Notes under the pieces: model-generated
Database searches by the model: none
The model's input: the letters and a program-made list of their open reading frames with translations, nothing else
What the model was told of the DNA's origin: nothing
Source of the DNA: Natronosalvus halobius
Lineage (GTDB): Archaea > Halobacteriota > Halobacteria > Halobacteriales > Natrialbaceae
NCBI RefSeq assembly: GCF_024138145.1
Contig: NZ_CP099997.1
Coordinates: forward strand, 2,914,001 to 2,978,000
Length of the DNA stretch: 64,000 bases
Reading direction: 5' to 3'
Translations under genes and position numbers: made by a program
Part shown: one piece after another, positions 1 through 9,453 of the stretch
Position numbering within the stretch: the stretch's first letter is position 1
Layout: each line of letters starts with the position of its first letter

Positions 1-1210
1 TCATGAAGCCGAAGAAGACCGGGAACGTCAGGAACAGGAAGATCGTCGGGTCGAGTTCGCTGTATTTGGGTTTGTTGACCGCGTTGACCAGGGCCTCGAA
101 CGGCTTCGCGGCCGAGGGGTTGTCCTGGATGACCGGCGGTTCGTCGTCCATCGTGACGGCCGAGCCGCCGTCGGTGACGGCTTTCTGCTCGGCCCGCTCT
201 TCTTCGTCCTCGCTGGCGGTCGGCCCGTCCTCGTCCTGTGCGGCGGGCGTCCCCTTCTGGACGTCTTCGGTGTGCGTGTGGGCGCCGTGACGGTCGTAGT
301 CGGCGCGTTCGAGTTCTTCGATCTCGACGCTGTCGCCGACGGCGTCGTTCAGCGCGGCGACGAGGCGGTCGTACTCGGTCGTCGGGATCCAGCCCTCGGC
401 GATGAACGCCCGGTCGCTCGTCGCGAACTGCAGCGGCGCCTCGGCGCGCTGGACCTCGATCGTGAGTTTCTCCTCGGCGAGCAACAGGAACGCGCCCTCC
501 TCGGTCTTGATCGTTTCGAGGTCGGCGTCGATCTCCTCGAGTTTGGCCTCGAGTTCGTGTTCCTCGCGCTCGAGATCGGACACGTAGGACTCGGGGTCCT
601 TCTCCGTCTCGGGCACCTGGTAGCGGCTGAAGTCGACGCCGACGAGGGCGTCGTCGACGAACCCTTCGTCGGCTCCGGCGGCGGGCGCCGCGACGATGGC
701 GACGACCTCGTCGCCGGTGAAGGTCTCGTAGGCGCGAACGTCGTCGGACGCGTCGAGGACCGTCTCGACCTCCGTCAACGAGCCGTCGCCGACGACGACC
801 TCGACCGAATCGTACCCCGACAGCAAGTCGAGGTCGATCCCGAGGTCCGCGAAGGGTTCGATCCGGTCGAGTCGTTCCCTGACGCGGCGCAACTGGTCGC
901 GAACCTCGGTCCGTCGGTCGTCGAGGTCGTTAGCCCGCGTCCGGATGGACTCGAGGCGAGGCTCCCAGTCGTCACCGAGCCTGCCGGTGGCGACGTCTAC
1001 GTCCTCGTCCTCGAGGCCGAGCGTGCTCTCGAGGGCCCGGACCGTGACGAGCTTCTCGGAGGCCTCGTCGGCGCCCGCGATGGGGTTGCCGTTGTCGAAG
1101 CCCGTCCAGGAGCCGTCGTAGTCCGAGAGGTGTACCAGGTTCAGGTCGTAGACTGCCTCGATGACCGTGGGCATGACGCCCTTCGAACCGGTCACCGAGA
1201 CCTTGCTCAT
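1..1210 (-). CDS. atpI: A-type ATP synthase subunit I (partial, 3' end outside window)
   Basis: This is the membrane stator/rotor-interface subunit of the archaeal A-type ATP synthase (V-type 'a' subunit homologue), which forms the proton half-channels. About 403 residues are visible. The N-terminus MSKVSVTG is followed by the soluble domain with long coiled-coil stretches (about residues 85-120 and 195-230), an acidic linker near residue 330, and the first membrane segment (TIFLFLTFPVFFGFM) exactly at the window edge. Most of the membrane domain is missing. The ATG at 1210 lies 4 bp after the atpH stop, so the two genes are co-transcribed and probably translationally coupled. Family and operon order (H then I) are well established; the symbol is the haloarchaeal usage. 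Confidence 0.93.
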   Translation of the reverse strand, partial: MSKVSVTGSKGVMPTVIEAVYDLNLVHLSDYDGSWTGFDNGNPIAGADEASEKLVTVRALESTLGLEDEDVDVATGRLGDDWEPRLESIRTRANDLDDRRTEVRDQLRRVRERLDRIEPFADLGIDLDLLSGYDSVEVVVGDGSLTEVETVLDASDDVRAYETFTGDEVVAIVAAPAAGADEGFVDDALVGVDFSRYQVPETEKDPESYVSDLEREEHELEAKLEEIDADLETIKTEEGAFLLLAEEKLTIEVQRAEAPLQFATSDRAFIAEGWIPTTEYDRLVAALNDAVGDSVEIEELERADYDRHGAHTHTEDVQKGTPAAQDEDGPTASEDEEERAEQKAVTDGGSAVTMDDEPPVIQDNPSAAKPFEALVNAVNKPKYSELDPTIFLFLTFPVFFGFM

Positions 1211-1214
1211 CCGT

Positions 1215-1547
1215 TCAGGTCTGAGCATTGACGTCCTCCTGGAACAGGTCGACGACGTGGGATGCCACCTCGTCGACCCGTGTCGTGGCGCGTTTCTCGA
1301 GCGCCTCGCGATCTTCGGTTCCCTCCCGGAGCACGCGCTCACACTCGGCGTCGATTTCCTCGCGAGCGTCCTCGAGTCGGCGCTCCTTGAGGTCTCGAGC
1401 CTCCGCTTCCGCCTCCGAGCGAATCTCCTCGGCGCGTTTCCGGGCCTCGGCGATGCGCTCGTCGCGGTCGTTCTCCGCCTGTGCGACGATTTCGTCGGCC
1501 TGCTCTTCTGCCGACTTGATCTCTTGTAGAACCTGTGGCCTCGGCAT
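1215..1547 (-). CDS. atpH: A-type ATP synthase subunit H
   Basis: This 110-residue peripheral stalk protein pairs with subunit E to form the stator of the A-type ATP synthase. Nearly the whole chain is a charged Ala/Glu/Arg heptad-like coiled coil (AEEQADEIVAQAENDRDERI and onward), as expected of the H/G-type stalk subunit. It is the first gene of the atp operon and is followed 4 bp later by atpI. The promoter should lie in 1548-1767, a divergent region shared with the methyltransferase on the other strand. Confidence 0.9.
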   Translation of the reverse strand: MPRPQVLQEIKSAEEQADEIVAQAENDRDERIAEARKRAEEIRSEAEAEARDLKERRLEDAREEIDAECERVLREGTEDREALEKRATTRVDEVASHVVDLFQEDVNAQT

Positions 1548-1767
1548 ACTCTAAGCACCCGACGTTTGCTTGAGCGCGTATAAGGTAGTTGCGAAAGTGG
1601 TTGGCGTGCGTCTTCACGTTTCGTTGCAAACGGGGCGAACGAACTGCCGACGAGCGCCCCTCTCGAATCGTGCCAACGGTGTCGACAGCCGCCCTGTCGA
1701 CGGACGCGGCCGCCCGAGTCCCGCTGGATGGACAGACCTATCACGCCAGGCGACCAATCGGCGCCAA

Positions 1768-2394
1768 ATGGGAATCCTCGAGAACAAGGCGCGGGCGCGG
1801 CTGTTCTACAAGTACCTCTCGACGATTTACGACCGGATCAACCCCTTCATCTGGAACGAGGAGATGCGAACCGAGGCGCTCTCGCTGCTCGACTTCGAGG
1901 AGAGCGAGATGGTGCTCGACGTTGGCTGTGGCACCGGATTCGCGACCGAGGGGCTGCTCGAGCACGTCGATACCGTCTACGCGCTCGACCAGAGCGAACA
2001 CCAGCTCGAGAAGGCCTACGCCAAGTTCGGGAAGACGGGCGGCCCCGTCGACTTTCACCGGGGCGACGCCGAGCGACTCCCGTTTAAGACCGACACATTT
2101 GATATTATCTGGTCGTCGGGTTCGATCGAGTACTGGCCCGAACCCGTCCTCGCCCTCCGGGAGTTCAACCGCGTGCTCAAACCGGGCGGCCAGGTGCTCG
2201 TCGTCGGGCCAAACTACCCGGACAACCGGATCGCCCAGGCGCTGGCCGACGCGATGATGCTCTTCTACGACGAGTACGAGGCCGACCGCATGTTCAAGGC
2301 GGCGGGCTTCGAGGAGGTCAAACACCTGTTCCAGGGACCCAGCTACGAACCCGAGGTGGCGATCACGACGATCGCTCGAGCGCCCGAAGAGTAA
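1768..2394 (+). CDS. MPBQ/MSBQ-type SAM-dependent methyltransferase
   Basis: This 208-residue class I SAM methyltransferase probably methylates a quinone precursor. Motif I LDVGCGTGF is at about residues 49-57, followed by the DQSEHQL acidic loop, GDAERLPF (motif II region), GSIEYWPEP and the LKPGGQVLVVGP post-motif. The GSIEYW and DQSxHQL signatures match the archaeal/plant VTE3-like 2-methyl-6-phytyl-benzoquinol methyltransferases rather than UbiE. The start was placed at MGILENKARARLFYKYL because the upstream open frame is low-quality and arginine-rich. The quinone substrate is inferred from family membership; haloarchaea make methylated menaquinones. Confidence 0.8.
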   Translation: MGILENKARARLFYKYLSTIYDRINPFIWNEEMRTEALSLLDFEESEMVLDVGCGTGFATEGLLEHVDTVYALDQSEHQLEKAYAKFGKTGGPVDFHRGDAERLPFKTDTFDIIWSSGSIEYWPEPVLALREFNRVLKPGGQVLVVGPNYPDNRIAQALADAMMLFYDEYEADRMFKAAGFEEVKHLFQGPSYEPEVAITTIARAPEE

Positions 2395-2446
2395 CCCCAG
2401 AGGGGGTTTGACGCCGATTCTTTGGCTGGCCCATATCGAGCCGGCC

Positions 2447-4312
2447 TCACTCCACCCGCCGCTCGAGGAAGTCCGCCAGCAACTCGAACATCCGCAGTTT
2501 CTGTGCCTGATCGGAGGACGCGTGGCCCTCCTCGCCGAGTTCCTCGTACTCGAAGTCCTCGCCCTCCTCGTAGCCGTTCTCGAGCAGGGCGTCACGGAAG
2601 ATTCGGGCCTGCGACACCGGGACGCGGTGGTCGTTGACGCCGTGAACGAGGAAGATCGGATCCTCGACGTTCTCGACGTGGGTTACCGGACTGCGCTCAC
2701 GGTAGAGGTCGGGGTTCTCCTCGGGCGTCCCGAGGTAGGTCTCCATCAACTCCGTCCGGAAGTGGGGCATCGTGTTCTCGAACATGTCCTCGAGGTCAGT
2801 GAGGCCGATCCAGGCGACGCCCGCGGTGTACAGGTCCGGATACTGGACCATCTGCCAGTAGGCGGAGTAACCGCCGTAAGAACCACCGAAGACGACGACG
2901 CGGTCCGAATCGAGGAAGTCGTAGGTCTCGAGGACGTACTCGGCCGCGGCAGCGACATCGCCCTGTTCGGCGCCCGCCCAGTCGTCGTAGAGTTCGCGGA
3001 CAAATTTTCGGCCTCGTCCCGTGGATCCGCGGTAGTTGATCTGGAGTACCGAGAATCCCTGGGAGACCAGCACCTGGGTGTAGAGGTCGAACGACTTCGT
3101 GTCTCGAGCGCGGGGGCCGCCGTGGGGGTTGACGATCAGCGGCGACGGTCGCTCGCCCGAATCGTAGAAGAGCGCGCCGATCTCGAGCTCGTCGTAGGGT
3201 TCGTGCTCGACGGCGCGCTGGGGCGTCTCCGGAATCCCGTCGGAGTCCACGCGGAGGTACTCTGCGTCCGCGAAGTCCTCGGGATCGAACGGCCCGTACT
3301 CGGCCTCGAGCAGCGTCTCGTAGCTGTCATCGGACAGGTCGTAGACCAGCAGCTCGGGGCGCCGGGTGGGCGTCGTGTGCTGGACGAGCACCCGATCGTC
3401 GTCGACGACGACGCTGCCGGGACCGTAGCCGCCCAGGGAGGCGACGCCCTCGGGGACGTCGAACTCGCGGCCCTCGCCGGTCTCGAGGTCGTAGACGACG
3501 GGGACGGCGACGGCGTCGCGGCTCCGCGTGGCGAGCACGCGCTCGCCGTCAGGGAGGAAGGCGGTCCCGTGTTCCTCGTACTCGTCCTCGCCGTACCACT
3601 CGACCGACTCCGACTCGAGGTCGTAGACGCCGATCCGCCCCAGGTCCGCGGAGTTGTCGCTGACGAGCAAGCGCTCGCCGTCGGGCCCCCAGTCGTTGGG
3701 CATCGACTCCGCACCGTCCTCGCCCAGTTCGAGGTTTTGGGGGTTCGAGCCGTCGCCGTCCATCACGTAGACGTCCTGGTTGTTGTGGTCGTCGGATTCG
3801 TTCGTCGAGAACGCCACCCGTTCGCCGTCCGGCGAGAGCGTCGCCCCGCTAGCAGCCCGCTCGTAGTCGGTGATCTTGGTCGTCTCGCCACTCGCGAGGT
3901 CGTGACGATAGAGGTTCATCTGCCCGTCTCGCGTGGAGCCGACGACCAGCGTCTCGCCGTCGTCGCTCACGTCCTGGATCATGACCTGACCGTCCACCTC
4001 GAGGACGGACTCGACCTCGCCATCGCGGGTGAGCGCGTAGACGTCGTTCTGCTCGTTGCCGTCGTCGTCGAGGTGGAAGAACACCCGATCACCGTCACCC
4101 CAGGTGACGAACCAGCGGGCGTTTCGGGGAACCTCACCGTCGGACCACTGCTCGAGGTCGCCGCTCTCGACGTCCAGGATGTGGAGTTCGTTTCGGCCCG
4201 TCACGTCGTAGTAGAGCGCCACTTCGTCGCCGTCGGGACTCACCGTCGGGTGGGCCATCGTCGGCAAGCTCGCCAGTTCCTCGAGGACGTCAGCGTCGGC
4301 AGACTGTGCCAT
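2447..4312 (-). CDS. S9 family prolyl oligopeptidase-like serine peptidase
   Basis: This 621-residue protein has the acylaminoacyl-peptidase/prolyl-oligopeptidase layout. An N-terminal beta-propeller (about residues 1-350) carries repeated TolB/WD-like strands (TVSPDGDEVAL, TLSPDGERVAF). A C-terminal alpha/beta hydrolase follows, with the nucleophile in GGSYGGYS, an aspartate in the VHGVNDHRVP segment and a histidine in GEEGHAS. Likely role: cytoplasmic degradation of short peptides. The ATG at 4312 (MAQSADAD) is preferred over a start 54 bp upstream because propeller homology begins there and the upstream extension is basic and unlike the family. It is monocistronic between convergent and divergent neighbours. 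Confidence 0.87.
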   Translation of the reverse strand: MAQSADADVLEELASLPTMAHPTVSPDGDEVALYYDVTGRNELHILDVESGDLEQWSDGEVPRNARWFVTWGDGDRVFFHLDDDGNEQNDVYALTRDGEVESVLEVDGQVMIQDVSDDGETLVVGSTRDGQMNLYRHDLASGETTKITDYERAASGATLSPDGERVAFSTNESDDHNNQDVYVMDGDGSNPQNLELGEDGAESMPNDWGPDGERLLVSDNSADLGRIGVYDLESESVEWYGEDEYEEHGTAFLPDGERVLATRSRDAVAVPVVYDLETGEGREFDVPEGVASLGGYGPGSVVVDDDRVLVQHTTPTRRPELLVYDLSDDSYETLLEAEYGPFDPEDFADAEYLRVDSDGIPETPQRAVEHEPYDELEIGALFYDSGERPSPLIVNPHGGPRARDTKSFDLYTQVLVSQGFSVLQINYRGSTGRGRKFVRELYDDWAGAEQGDVAAAAEYVLETYDFLDSDRVVVFGGSYGGYSAYWQMVQYPDLYTAGVAWIGLTDLEDMFENTMPHFRTELMETYLGTPEENPDLYRERSPVTHVENVEDPIFLVHGVNDHRVPVSQARIFRDALLENGYEEGEDFEYEELGEEGHASSDQAQKLRMFELLADFLERRVE

Positions 4313-4432
4313 ACGACACCGTGACTCGGACGGCTCTTCAATACTTGGAAGTACGTCACGTCTCACCGGTTTCGTGCCATCGCCATCGGGCGATATGGTG
4401 GCTTCAAGCCCCTCGAATCCGAACCGCCGGTC

Positions 4433-5032
4433 GTGTCACAGCCGATCGTCGTCCCCGGGGCGCGAGACGTCCGGGCCACGCTCGAGGAACCGTCGTCGGA
4501 GCCGACTGCCATCGTCGTCGCCTGCCCGCCGCACCCCCAGCACGGCGGGAACCGAGGGGACCGCCGCCTGGTCGCCGTCAGCGACGCCCTCGTCGAGCGG
4601 GGGATTGCCTGCCTGCGGATCGACTACGGGGAGTGGGACGAGGGCCACGGCGAGCGAGAAGACGTCCGGAACGCGATCCGCTGGGCGAGCCCACGATACG
4701 ACCGCGTCGGCGTCTTCGGCTTCAGTTTCGGCTCCGGCCTGGCCCTGCTCACGAGCGCCGACGACCCCGCCGTCGACGCGGTCTCGGCACTGGCGCCGCC
4801 CTCGAGCCTCGGTCCGGATCTCGAGGTGGTGCCGGCACTCGCGTCGCTCGAGATTCCGGTCCAGATCGGGTACGGGGCCCGGGATTCGACCGTCGACTGG
4901 GGACCGGTCGTCGAGGCGGCGACGGAGCGGAGCGACCGCGTGCTCGAGTTCTCGTCGGATCACTTCTTCGTCGGTCAGCACGAGGCGGTCGCGACTGAAA
5001 TCGGCGAGTTCTTCGCCGAGACGCTGGGCTAA
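4433..5032 (+). CDS. Alpha/beta hydrolase (dienelactone hydrolase-like)
   Basis: This small 199-residue serine hydrolase has the core order strand-HxxHGG-like loop (CPPHPQHGG), nucleophile elbow GFSFGSG near residue 99, a probable acid in GARDSTVDW and a catalytic histidine in SSDHFFVGQ. Length and motifs fit the dienelactone hydrolase/KANL3-like family often annotated simply as hydrolase. The start is a GTG at 4433. The substrate is unknown. It is divergent from the S9 peptidase gene, with about 120 bp between the starts. Confidence 0.78.
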   Translation: MSQPIVVPGARDVRATLEEPSSEPTAIVVACPPHPQHGGNRGDRRLVAVSDALVERGIACLRIDYGEWDEGHGEREDVRNAIRWASPRYDRVGVFGFSFGSGLALLTSADDPAVDAVSALAPPSSLGPDLEVVPALASLEIPVQIGYGARDSTVDWGPVVEAATERSDRVLEFSSDHFFVGQHEAVATEIGEFFAETLG

Positions 5033-5204
5033 CGTCGTCGCTGTCGCCTTCGCTCCGGTTGGATTCTTCTCGACTTTGACTTCGGTCCCGACTCTGCCTC
5101 TTACTTCGACGTCAACTCCGACTCTGCCTCCGACTTTGGCGCTCGCTCGAGCGCCTACTCATCGTCACTGGAGAAAGCTCCGTAAAAACCAAACCGTCGA
5201 CCGC

Positions 5205-5882
5205 TCAGGTTGTCCGGAACGCCCGGTCGCCGGCGTCACCCAGGCCGGGGACGATGAAGCCGTTCTCGTCGAGGTGGTCGTCGATAGCCACCGTCAGGAG
5301 GTCGGCCTCGGGGACGGCCTCGCTCACGCGGAGGAGCCCCTCCGGCGCCGAAACCGCCGAGAGGACGATCAGGTGCTCCGGATCGGTCGAGTTCGCGATC
5401 ACGTGCTCCAGGACGGCGTTCATCGTGCTGCCGGTCGCGAGCATCGGATCCGCGACGATCACGGTGTCGTCCTCGGTGATCTCGGGCAATTTGACGTAGT
5501 CGATGGTGATCGGGAAGGTGCCATTCTCGTCGCGGCCGGCCTCCTCGTCGCGACTGGCACTGATAACGCCCTGGCGGGCGCGCGGGAAGGCCTTGAGCAA
5601 TCCCTCGACGAACGGCGTCGCGGCCCGGAGGACGTTGATGATGACCACGTCGTCGAGGCCCTTGACCCGCTCGCCCATCGTGGGCTCGAGGGGCGTCTCG
5701 ATCTCGACGTACTCGGTCTCCATGCGCCCGTCGATGATCTCGTAGCCACAGATCCGCCCGAGTTTCACGAGTCCCTTCCGGAAGCTCACCTGTTCGGTTT
5801 CGACGTCCCGCAGGCGCGAGAGCGTGTCCTTCGCCAGCGCGTGGGTGACGAGGTAGGCGTCACCGCGGTCTTCGATCGGCAT
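5205..5882 (-). CDS. upp: Uracil phosphoribosyltransferase
   Basis: This enzyme converts uracil and PRPP to UMP in pyrimidine salvage. It is 225 residues long, with the usual PRTase fold. The PRPP-binding loop reads [10 protein letters not shown] (about residues 140-149), followed by the [10 protein letters not shown] strand and the C-terminal uracil-recognition hood with [10 protein letters not shown], all characteristic of UPRTase. The gene stands alone, with about 170 bp of noncoding sequence on the left and 210 bp on the right. UMP kinase (pyrH), which acts next in the pathway, is elsewhere in the window at 13653-14384. Confidence 0.94.
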   Translation of the reverse strand: MPIEDRGDAYLVTHALAKDTLSRLRDVETEQVSFRKGLVKLGRICGYEIIDGRMETEYVEIETPLEPTMGERVKGLDDVVIINVLRAATPFVEGLLKAFPRARQGVISASRDEEAGRDENGTFPITIDYVKLPEITEDDTVIVADPMLATGSTMNAVLEHVIANSTDPEHLIVLSAVSAPEGLLRVSEAVPEADLLTVAIDDHLDENGFIVPGLGDAGDRAFRTT

Positions 5883-6092
5883 ACCGGCATTCCGCAGGCG
5901 GTAACATTTATTGTACCGATTGCTCGAGACGACCCTCCCTCCGAGCGCCCGCTCTCGTCATCACTCGAGCCTCGAACCTCGAACGGCTCGCGGACGGTGC
6001 CTCGAGTCGGTCCGAAGGGGGCGCTTCAGCCGCAGGTACAGGTGCAGGTGGCGCCCGACGGCTCGCCGGTCGTCCGGCATCGGTTGGTCCGT

Positions 6093-7763
6093 TCAGTGCC
6101 CAGCGTCGTGCGGGTTCAGCTTCGTTCCGTAGTGTTCCGCGTGGTCGGCGTAGTCAATGAACCGCGGCGCGTCCGGGTCGAACGGCCGCTCGAGGCTCTC
6201 GAAGGCCTTCTTCTTGTCCCAGCTCTGAAGACCGCCGATGGCCGACCGGTCCTCGAGGTCGTGGTACTCGAGAACGGGTTCGGTGAGTTCCCACGCCTGC
6301 AGCCCCTGCTCGGTGCGGACGATGACGCTCGAGTACTCGTCGGCGGAGCCAACGGAGCCGACGGTGATGTCGGCGGCATAGCCGGTGAAATCGGCGCACT
6401 CGTCGCAGCCCTTGAGCGCGGCGTCGTGGAAGTTCTCGATGTCCTCTTCCAGCATCATCCGACCGTCGTGACCGTAGACCATCAATTTCCCGTGGAGGAC
6501 GTCCATCTTGCCGATTTCGTCGGGCGAGATGCCCCGTTGTTCCTCGAGGTGCTCGCCCATGAGGCTGTAGTAGTTGAAGTTCTTGGTGCACATCAGCGCG
6601 ATGGTGTAGTCCACTGCGCGGACGCCCTCCTCCTGGGCGCCGTATTCCCAGCCGAAGTCCTGCAGGGCGCGGATGCCCTCGATCTCGCAGGGAGTGCCCA
6701 CGAGCGCCAGCGAGATGTCCTCCCAGGGCTCGTCGGGAAGCTTGTGCTCCCACTGACCGAGATCGAGGTTGCCGAGCGCGAGCGTCTGATTGTAGATGGT
6801 GCCTGCGTTCTCGATCAGGTCCTCGCGGCTGGTGGCGAGGTAGCTCTCGGCCTTCCAGGGCTCCTCCTCGCTCTCGGTAGCGATGAGCGCGCCGTCGATC
6901 TCGCCGGCCTCGAGCAGAGTGGCGAGGATGCCGGTGACGACGCCGCCGTCCTGGGCCCCGCCGGTCCAGTCGTCGTCGACCTTCGCGGAGAACTCCGTGA
7001 TCGGGTCGCCTGCGCCCGAGACGTTGTCGTCGCCGCCGGTGATCTTCCACTGGCGCTCGTAACGCAGGCCGCCGCGGGGACAGAAGTCCCAGCAGAGCGA
7101 ACAGCCGGTGCACATCTTGACCAGTTTCGGCAGGTCGTCGTCACCGACGCCGATGGAGTCCGACGGACAGGCCGAAACGCAGGTTCCACACTGGATACAG
7201 CGCCCGTCGTCGATGACGGCCTCGTCCAGTTCCATGAACCAGGTCTTCTCGTCGGGCGTCTCGATGTCGTTCATCTCCGAGCGGATCTCGTAACCCGGCG
7301 TCTCGAGGTCGACGCCCTCGGGAACGCCGACGCGCTCGTCGGGCGCGCCGCCGTCGACGTCCTGGCTGACCCCTTCGGCGGGTTCGGTGAACTTCACGTC
7401 GCCGAGGGTTCCGTCGGCGTCGACGTTGGCCGGTCGAGCGCCACCGTCAGGGCGAAGCCCTGACCTGCCCCCGTTCGTTTCACTCACGGGAACGCCGTTG
7501 GAACGGATCTCCGACGAGCCCTCGTTGGCAGTTTCCGCCGCAACCGTCGTGGCCGACTCGGGTTCCTCGCCGCCGGGACCGACGCCGTCGGCGGGAATCG
7601 TGCCGTGTTCGCTGTCGGGGCGGTGGATCCGCGCGCCGGAGGCAATCGGGACCGACTCCTCGTCATCGTCGGCGTCCGTCTCGGGGACCGCCGGGAACGC
7701 GGGGGTATCGTCGACGTCGCTGTCCCGTTCCTCGGTCGTCCGTTCGTCGTGTTCCTCAGTCAT
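6093..7763 (-). CDS. F420 hydrogenase/dehydrogenase beta-subunit-like (FrhB/FpoF) flavoprotein
   Basis: This 556-residue oxidoreductase is predicted to pass electrons between F420H2, FAD and iron-sulfur clusters. The first ~150 residues are an acidic low-complexity extension. Two 4Fe-4S motifs follow (CIQCGTCVSACP, about 189-200; CTGCSLCWDFCP, about 218-230), then the FrhB-type core with LVGTPCEIEGI, MCTKNFNYYSL and the KGCDECADFTG cysteine motif. It sits downstream of the siroheme reductase gene and the two reading frames overlap by 8 bp, so the proteins are almost certainly made together. The architecture resembles the N-terminal half of methanogen F420-dependent sulfite reductase (Fsr). 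An 8-bp perfect hairpin lies inside the variable linker (7446-7464). F420 use is inferred from family, not shown. Confidence 0.85.
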   Translation of the reverse strand: MTEEHDERTTEERDSDVDDTPAFPAVPETDADDDEESVPIASGARIHRPDSEHGTIPADGVGPGGEEPESATTVAAETANEGSSEIRSNGVPVSETNGGRSGLRPDGGARPANVDADGTLGDVKFTEPAEGVSQDVDGGAPDERVGVPEGVDLETPGYEIRSEMNDIETPDEKTWFMELDEAVIDDGRCIQCGTCVSACPSDSIGVGDDDLPKLVKMCTGCSLCWDFCPRGGLRYERQWKITGGDDNVSGAGDPITEFSAKVDDDWTGGAQDGGVVTGILATLLEAGEIDGALIATESEEEPWKAESYLATSREDLIENAGTIYNQTLALGNLDLGQWEHKLPDEPWEDISLALVGTPCEIEGIRALQDFGWEYGAQEEGVRAVDYTIALMCTKNFNYYSLMGEHLEEQRGISPDEIGKMDVLHGKLMVYGHDGRMMLEEDIENFHDAALKGCDECADFTGYAADITVGSVGSADEYSSVIVRTEQGLQAWELTEPVLEYHDLEDRSAIGGLQSWDKKKAFESLERPFDPDAPRFIDYADHAEHYGTKLNPHDAGH

Positions 7764-9453
7764 CGACAGCCACCCCCTCGGTGACGGGTGCGTCTGCCTG
7801 CTTCATGATCGAGCGCAGTCGCCCGTTGTCGACCCGGCGACACCACTCGTAGAACCGCTCGCCGTCGGCCCGGCCCTCGGCGTAGGCCTCGAACAGCCGC
7901 TCGAGGGCGGGGATGACCGCCTCGGCGGGGACCGCGTTCTCGACCCAGTCGAGGAACTCGTTGTCGGACCCGAGCGAGCCGCCGAGACCGAAGTCCATGC
8001 CCTCGACGATGTCGTCGGCGTCATCGTCCCCATCGGTATCGACCTGGACGGTCTCACCACGGAAGCCGATGTCCGCGATCTGGGGCTGGGCGCACGACGC
8101 GGAACAGCCCGACATGTGCATCCGGACGACCTCGAGGTCGTCCGGCGTGTCGATGCGCTCGTCGAGTTCGCGGGCCCAGCGCCTGACGCGCTTTTTCGTC
8201 TCGATGATGCCGTAGTTGCAGAACTCCGAACCGGTGCAGCCGACGGCGCCGCGCGAGAACGGGCCGGGGTCGGGCTGGTAGTCCTGGGCGAACGGCTCCG
8301 CGAGCAGGTCCTTGACGTTCTCCGCCGGAACGTGCGTGATGAGGAAGTTCTGGTCGGTCGCCAGCCGGATCGAGGCGTCCTCGGTGCCGTACGTCCTGGC
8401 CGCGCGGGCCGCCTCGGCGAACTCGTCGCCGCCCATCCGTCCCGCGATTACGTTGAAGCCAACGTAGGTCAGGCCCTCCTGTTTCTGGTCGTGAACGCCG
8501 ACGTGGTCGCCGGCGTACCCCTCGGTGAGGTCGACGCCCCTGGTGGGCAGGTCGACGGTGCAGCGGTCGCGAATCGCCACCTCGAACGTCTCGGGGCCGA
8601 GTTGCTCGACGAGGTAGCGCATCCGGCAGACGCCACGGTTGTTGCGGTCGCCGAGTTCCTTGAACGTCTGGGCGACCGCCCGGCAGAACTCGACAGCGTC
8701 CTCCGGCGAGACGAACACGTCGAGGTTCGAGGCCATCCGCGGGCCGTCCGAGAGGCCGCCGCCGACGCGGACGTGGAAGCCGTAGTACTCCTGTCCGCCG
8801 AGTTCCTTGCGTGCGGGAACCAGTCCGAGGTCGTTGATCTGGGACTGGGCGCAATCGTGTTTACACCCCGTGATCGTCATCTTGAACTTCCGGGGGAGGT
8901 TCGCGTACTCGCGATTGCCGGTGAAGTACTCGGAGACGGCGTCGACGACCGGCTGGGCGTCGAAGTACTCGTGATCGTCGAGCCCCGCGGCGGGACAGCC
9001 GAGCACGTTCCGCGCGCCGTCACCGCACCCCTGGATCGTCGTCAGGCCGACCTCGTCGTAGCGCTCCCAGACGTCGGGGACGTCCTCGATCTCCACCCAG
9101 TGTTTCTGGACGTCCTGACGCGTGGTGATGTCGAGGTAGGCGTCGCCCCAGCATTCGTTCTGGTTCTCACCGCCGTACGCCTCGGGTGCCCTGGCGTACT
9201 CCTCGACGACCTCGCCGATCACCTCCGCCTGATCGGGCGTGAGGTAGCCGCCGGGAACTTTCGTCCGCATCATGAAGTAGCCGTCCTGGACGCCGTGGCT
9301 GTACATCCCGGCCCACTTGAGCCGTTCCCACTCGCCGCCGCCGGCGCGTTCTTCAATCTCGTCGAAGGACAACCCCTCCTCGGCGTATCGCCTGACGTCA
9401 TCGATGACGTCCAGCGGGTGCTTCTCTCGTTTCCACTCCTCGACCGCGTTCAT
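7756..9453 (-). CDS. Siroheme/4Fe-4S nitrite or sulfite reductase
   Basis: This 565-residue reductase performs six-electron reduction of nitrite or sulfite at a coupled siroheme-4Fe4S centre. It has the duplicated ferredoxin-like/NiR-SiR layout: RTKVPGGYL near the N-terminus, GCGDGARNVLGCP, TITGCKHDCAQSQ, and the C-terminal cluster ligands GCTGSEFC and MSGCSASCAQPQI (C-x5-C ... C-x3-C). The start MNAVEEWKREKHPLD at 9453 was chosen over an upstream GTG-type extension of 19 residues. It overlaps the downstream F420-type flavoprotein gene, suggesting that this protein supplies its electrons in place of ferredoxin or NADPH. Nitrite versus sulfite cannot be decided by eye. Confidence 0.88.
   Translation of the reverse strand: MNAVEEWKREKHPLDVIDDVRRYAEEGLSFDEIEERAGGGEWERLKWAGMYSHGVQDGYFMMRTKVPGGYLTPDQAEVIGEVVEEYARAPEAYGGENQNECWGDAYLDITTRQDVQKHWVEIEDVPDVWERYDEVGLTTIQGCGDGARNVLGCPAAGLDDHEYFDAQPVVDAVSEYFTGNREYANLPRKFKMTITGCKHDCAQSQINDLGLVPARKELGGQEYYGFHVRVGGGLSDGPRMASNLDVFVSPEDAVEFCRAVAQTFKELGDRNNRGVCRMRYLVEQLGPETFEVAIRDRCTVDLPTRGVDLTEGYAGDHVGVHDQKQEGLTYVGFNVIAGRMGGDEFAEAARAARTYGTEDASIRLATDQNFLITHVPAENVKDLLAEPFAQDYQPDPGPFSRGAVGCTGSEFCNYGIIETKKRVRRWARELDERIDTPDDLEVVRMHMSGCSASCAQPQIADIGFRGETVQVDTDGDDDADDIVEGMDFGLGGSLGSDNEFLDWVENAVPAEAVIPALERLFEAYAEGRADGERFYEWCRRVDNGRLRSIMKQADAPVTEGVAVDD

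Noticed and set aside
272-1231. 319-codon plus-strand open frame
   Set aside because: It is antisense to atpI, whose minus frame reads clearly as ATP synthase subunit I.
4374-7463. 1029-codon plus-strand open frame
   Set aside because: It runs antisense to the upp and F420 flavoprotein genes and covers the hydrolase gene in another frame; composition and lack of motifs show a shadow of GC-rich coding DNA.
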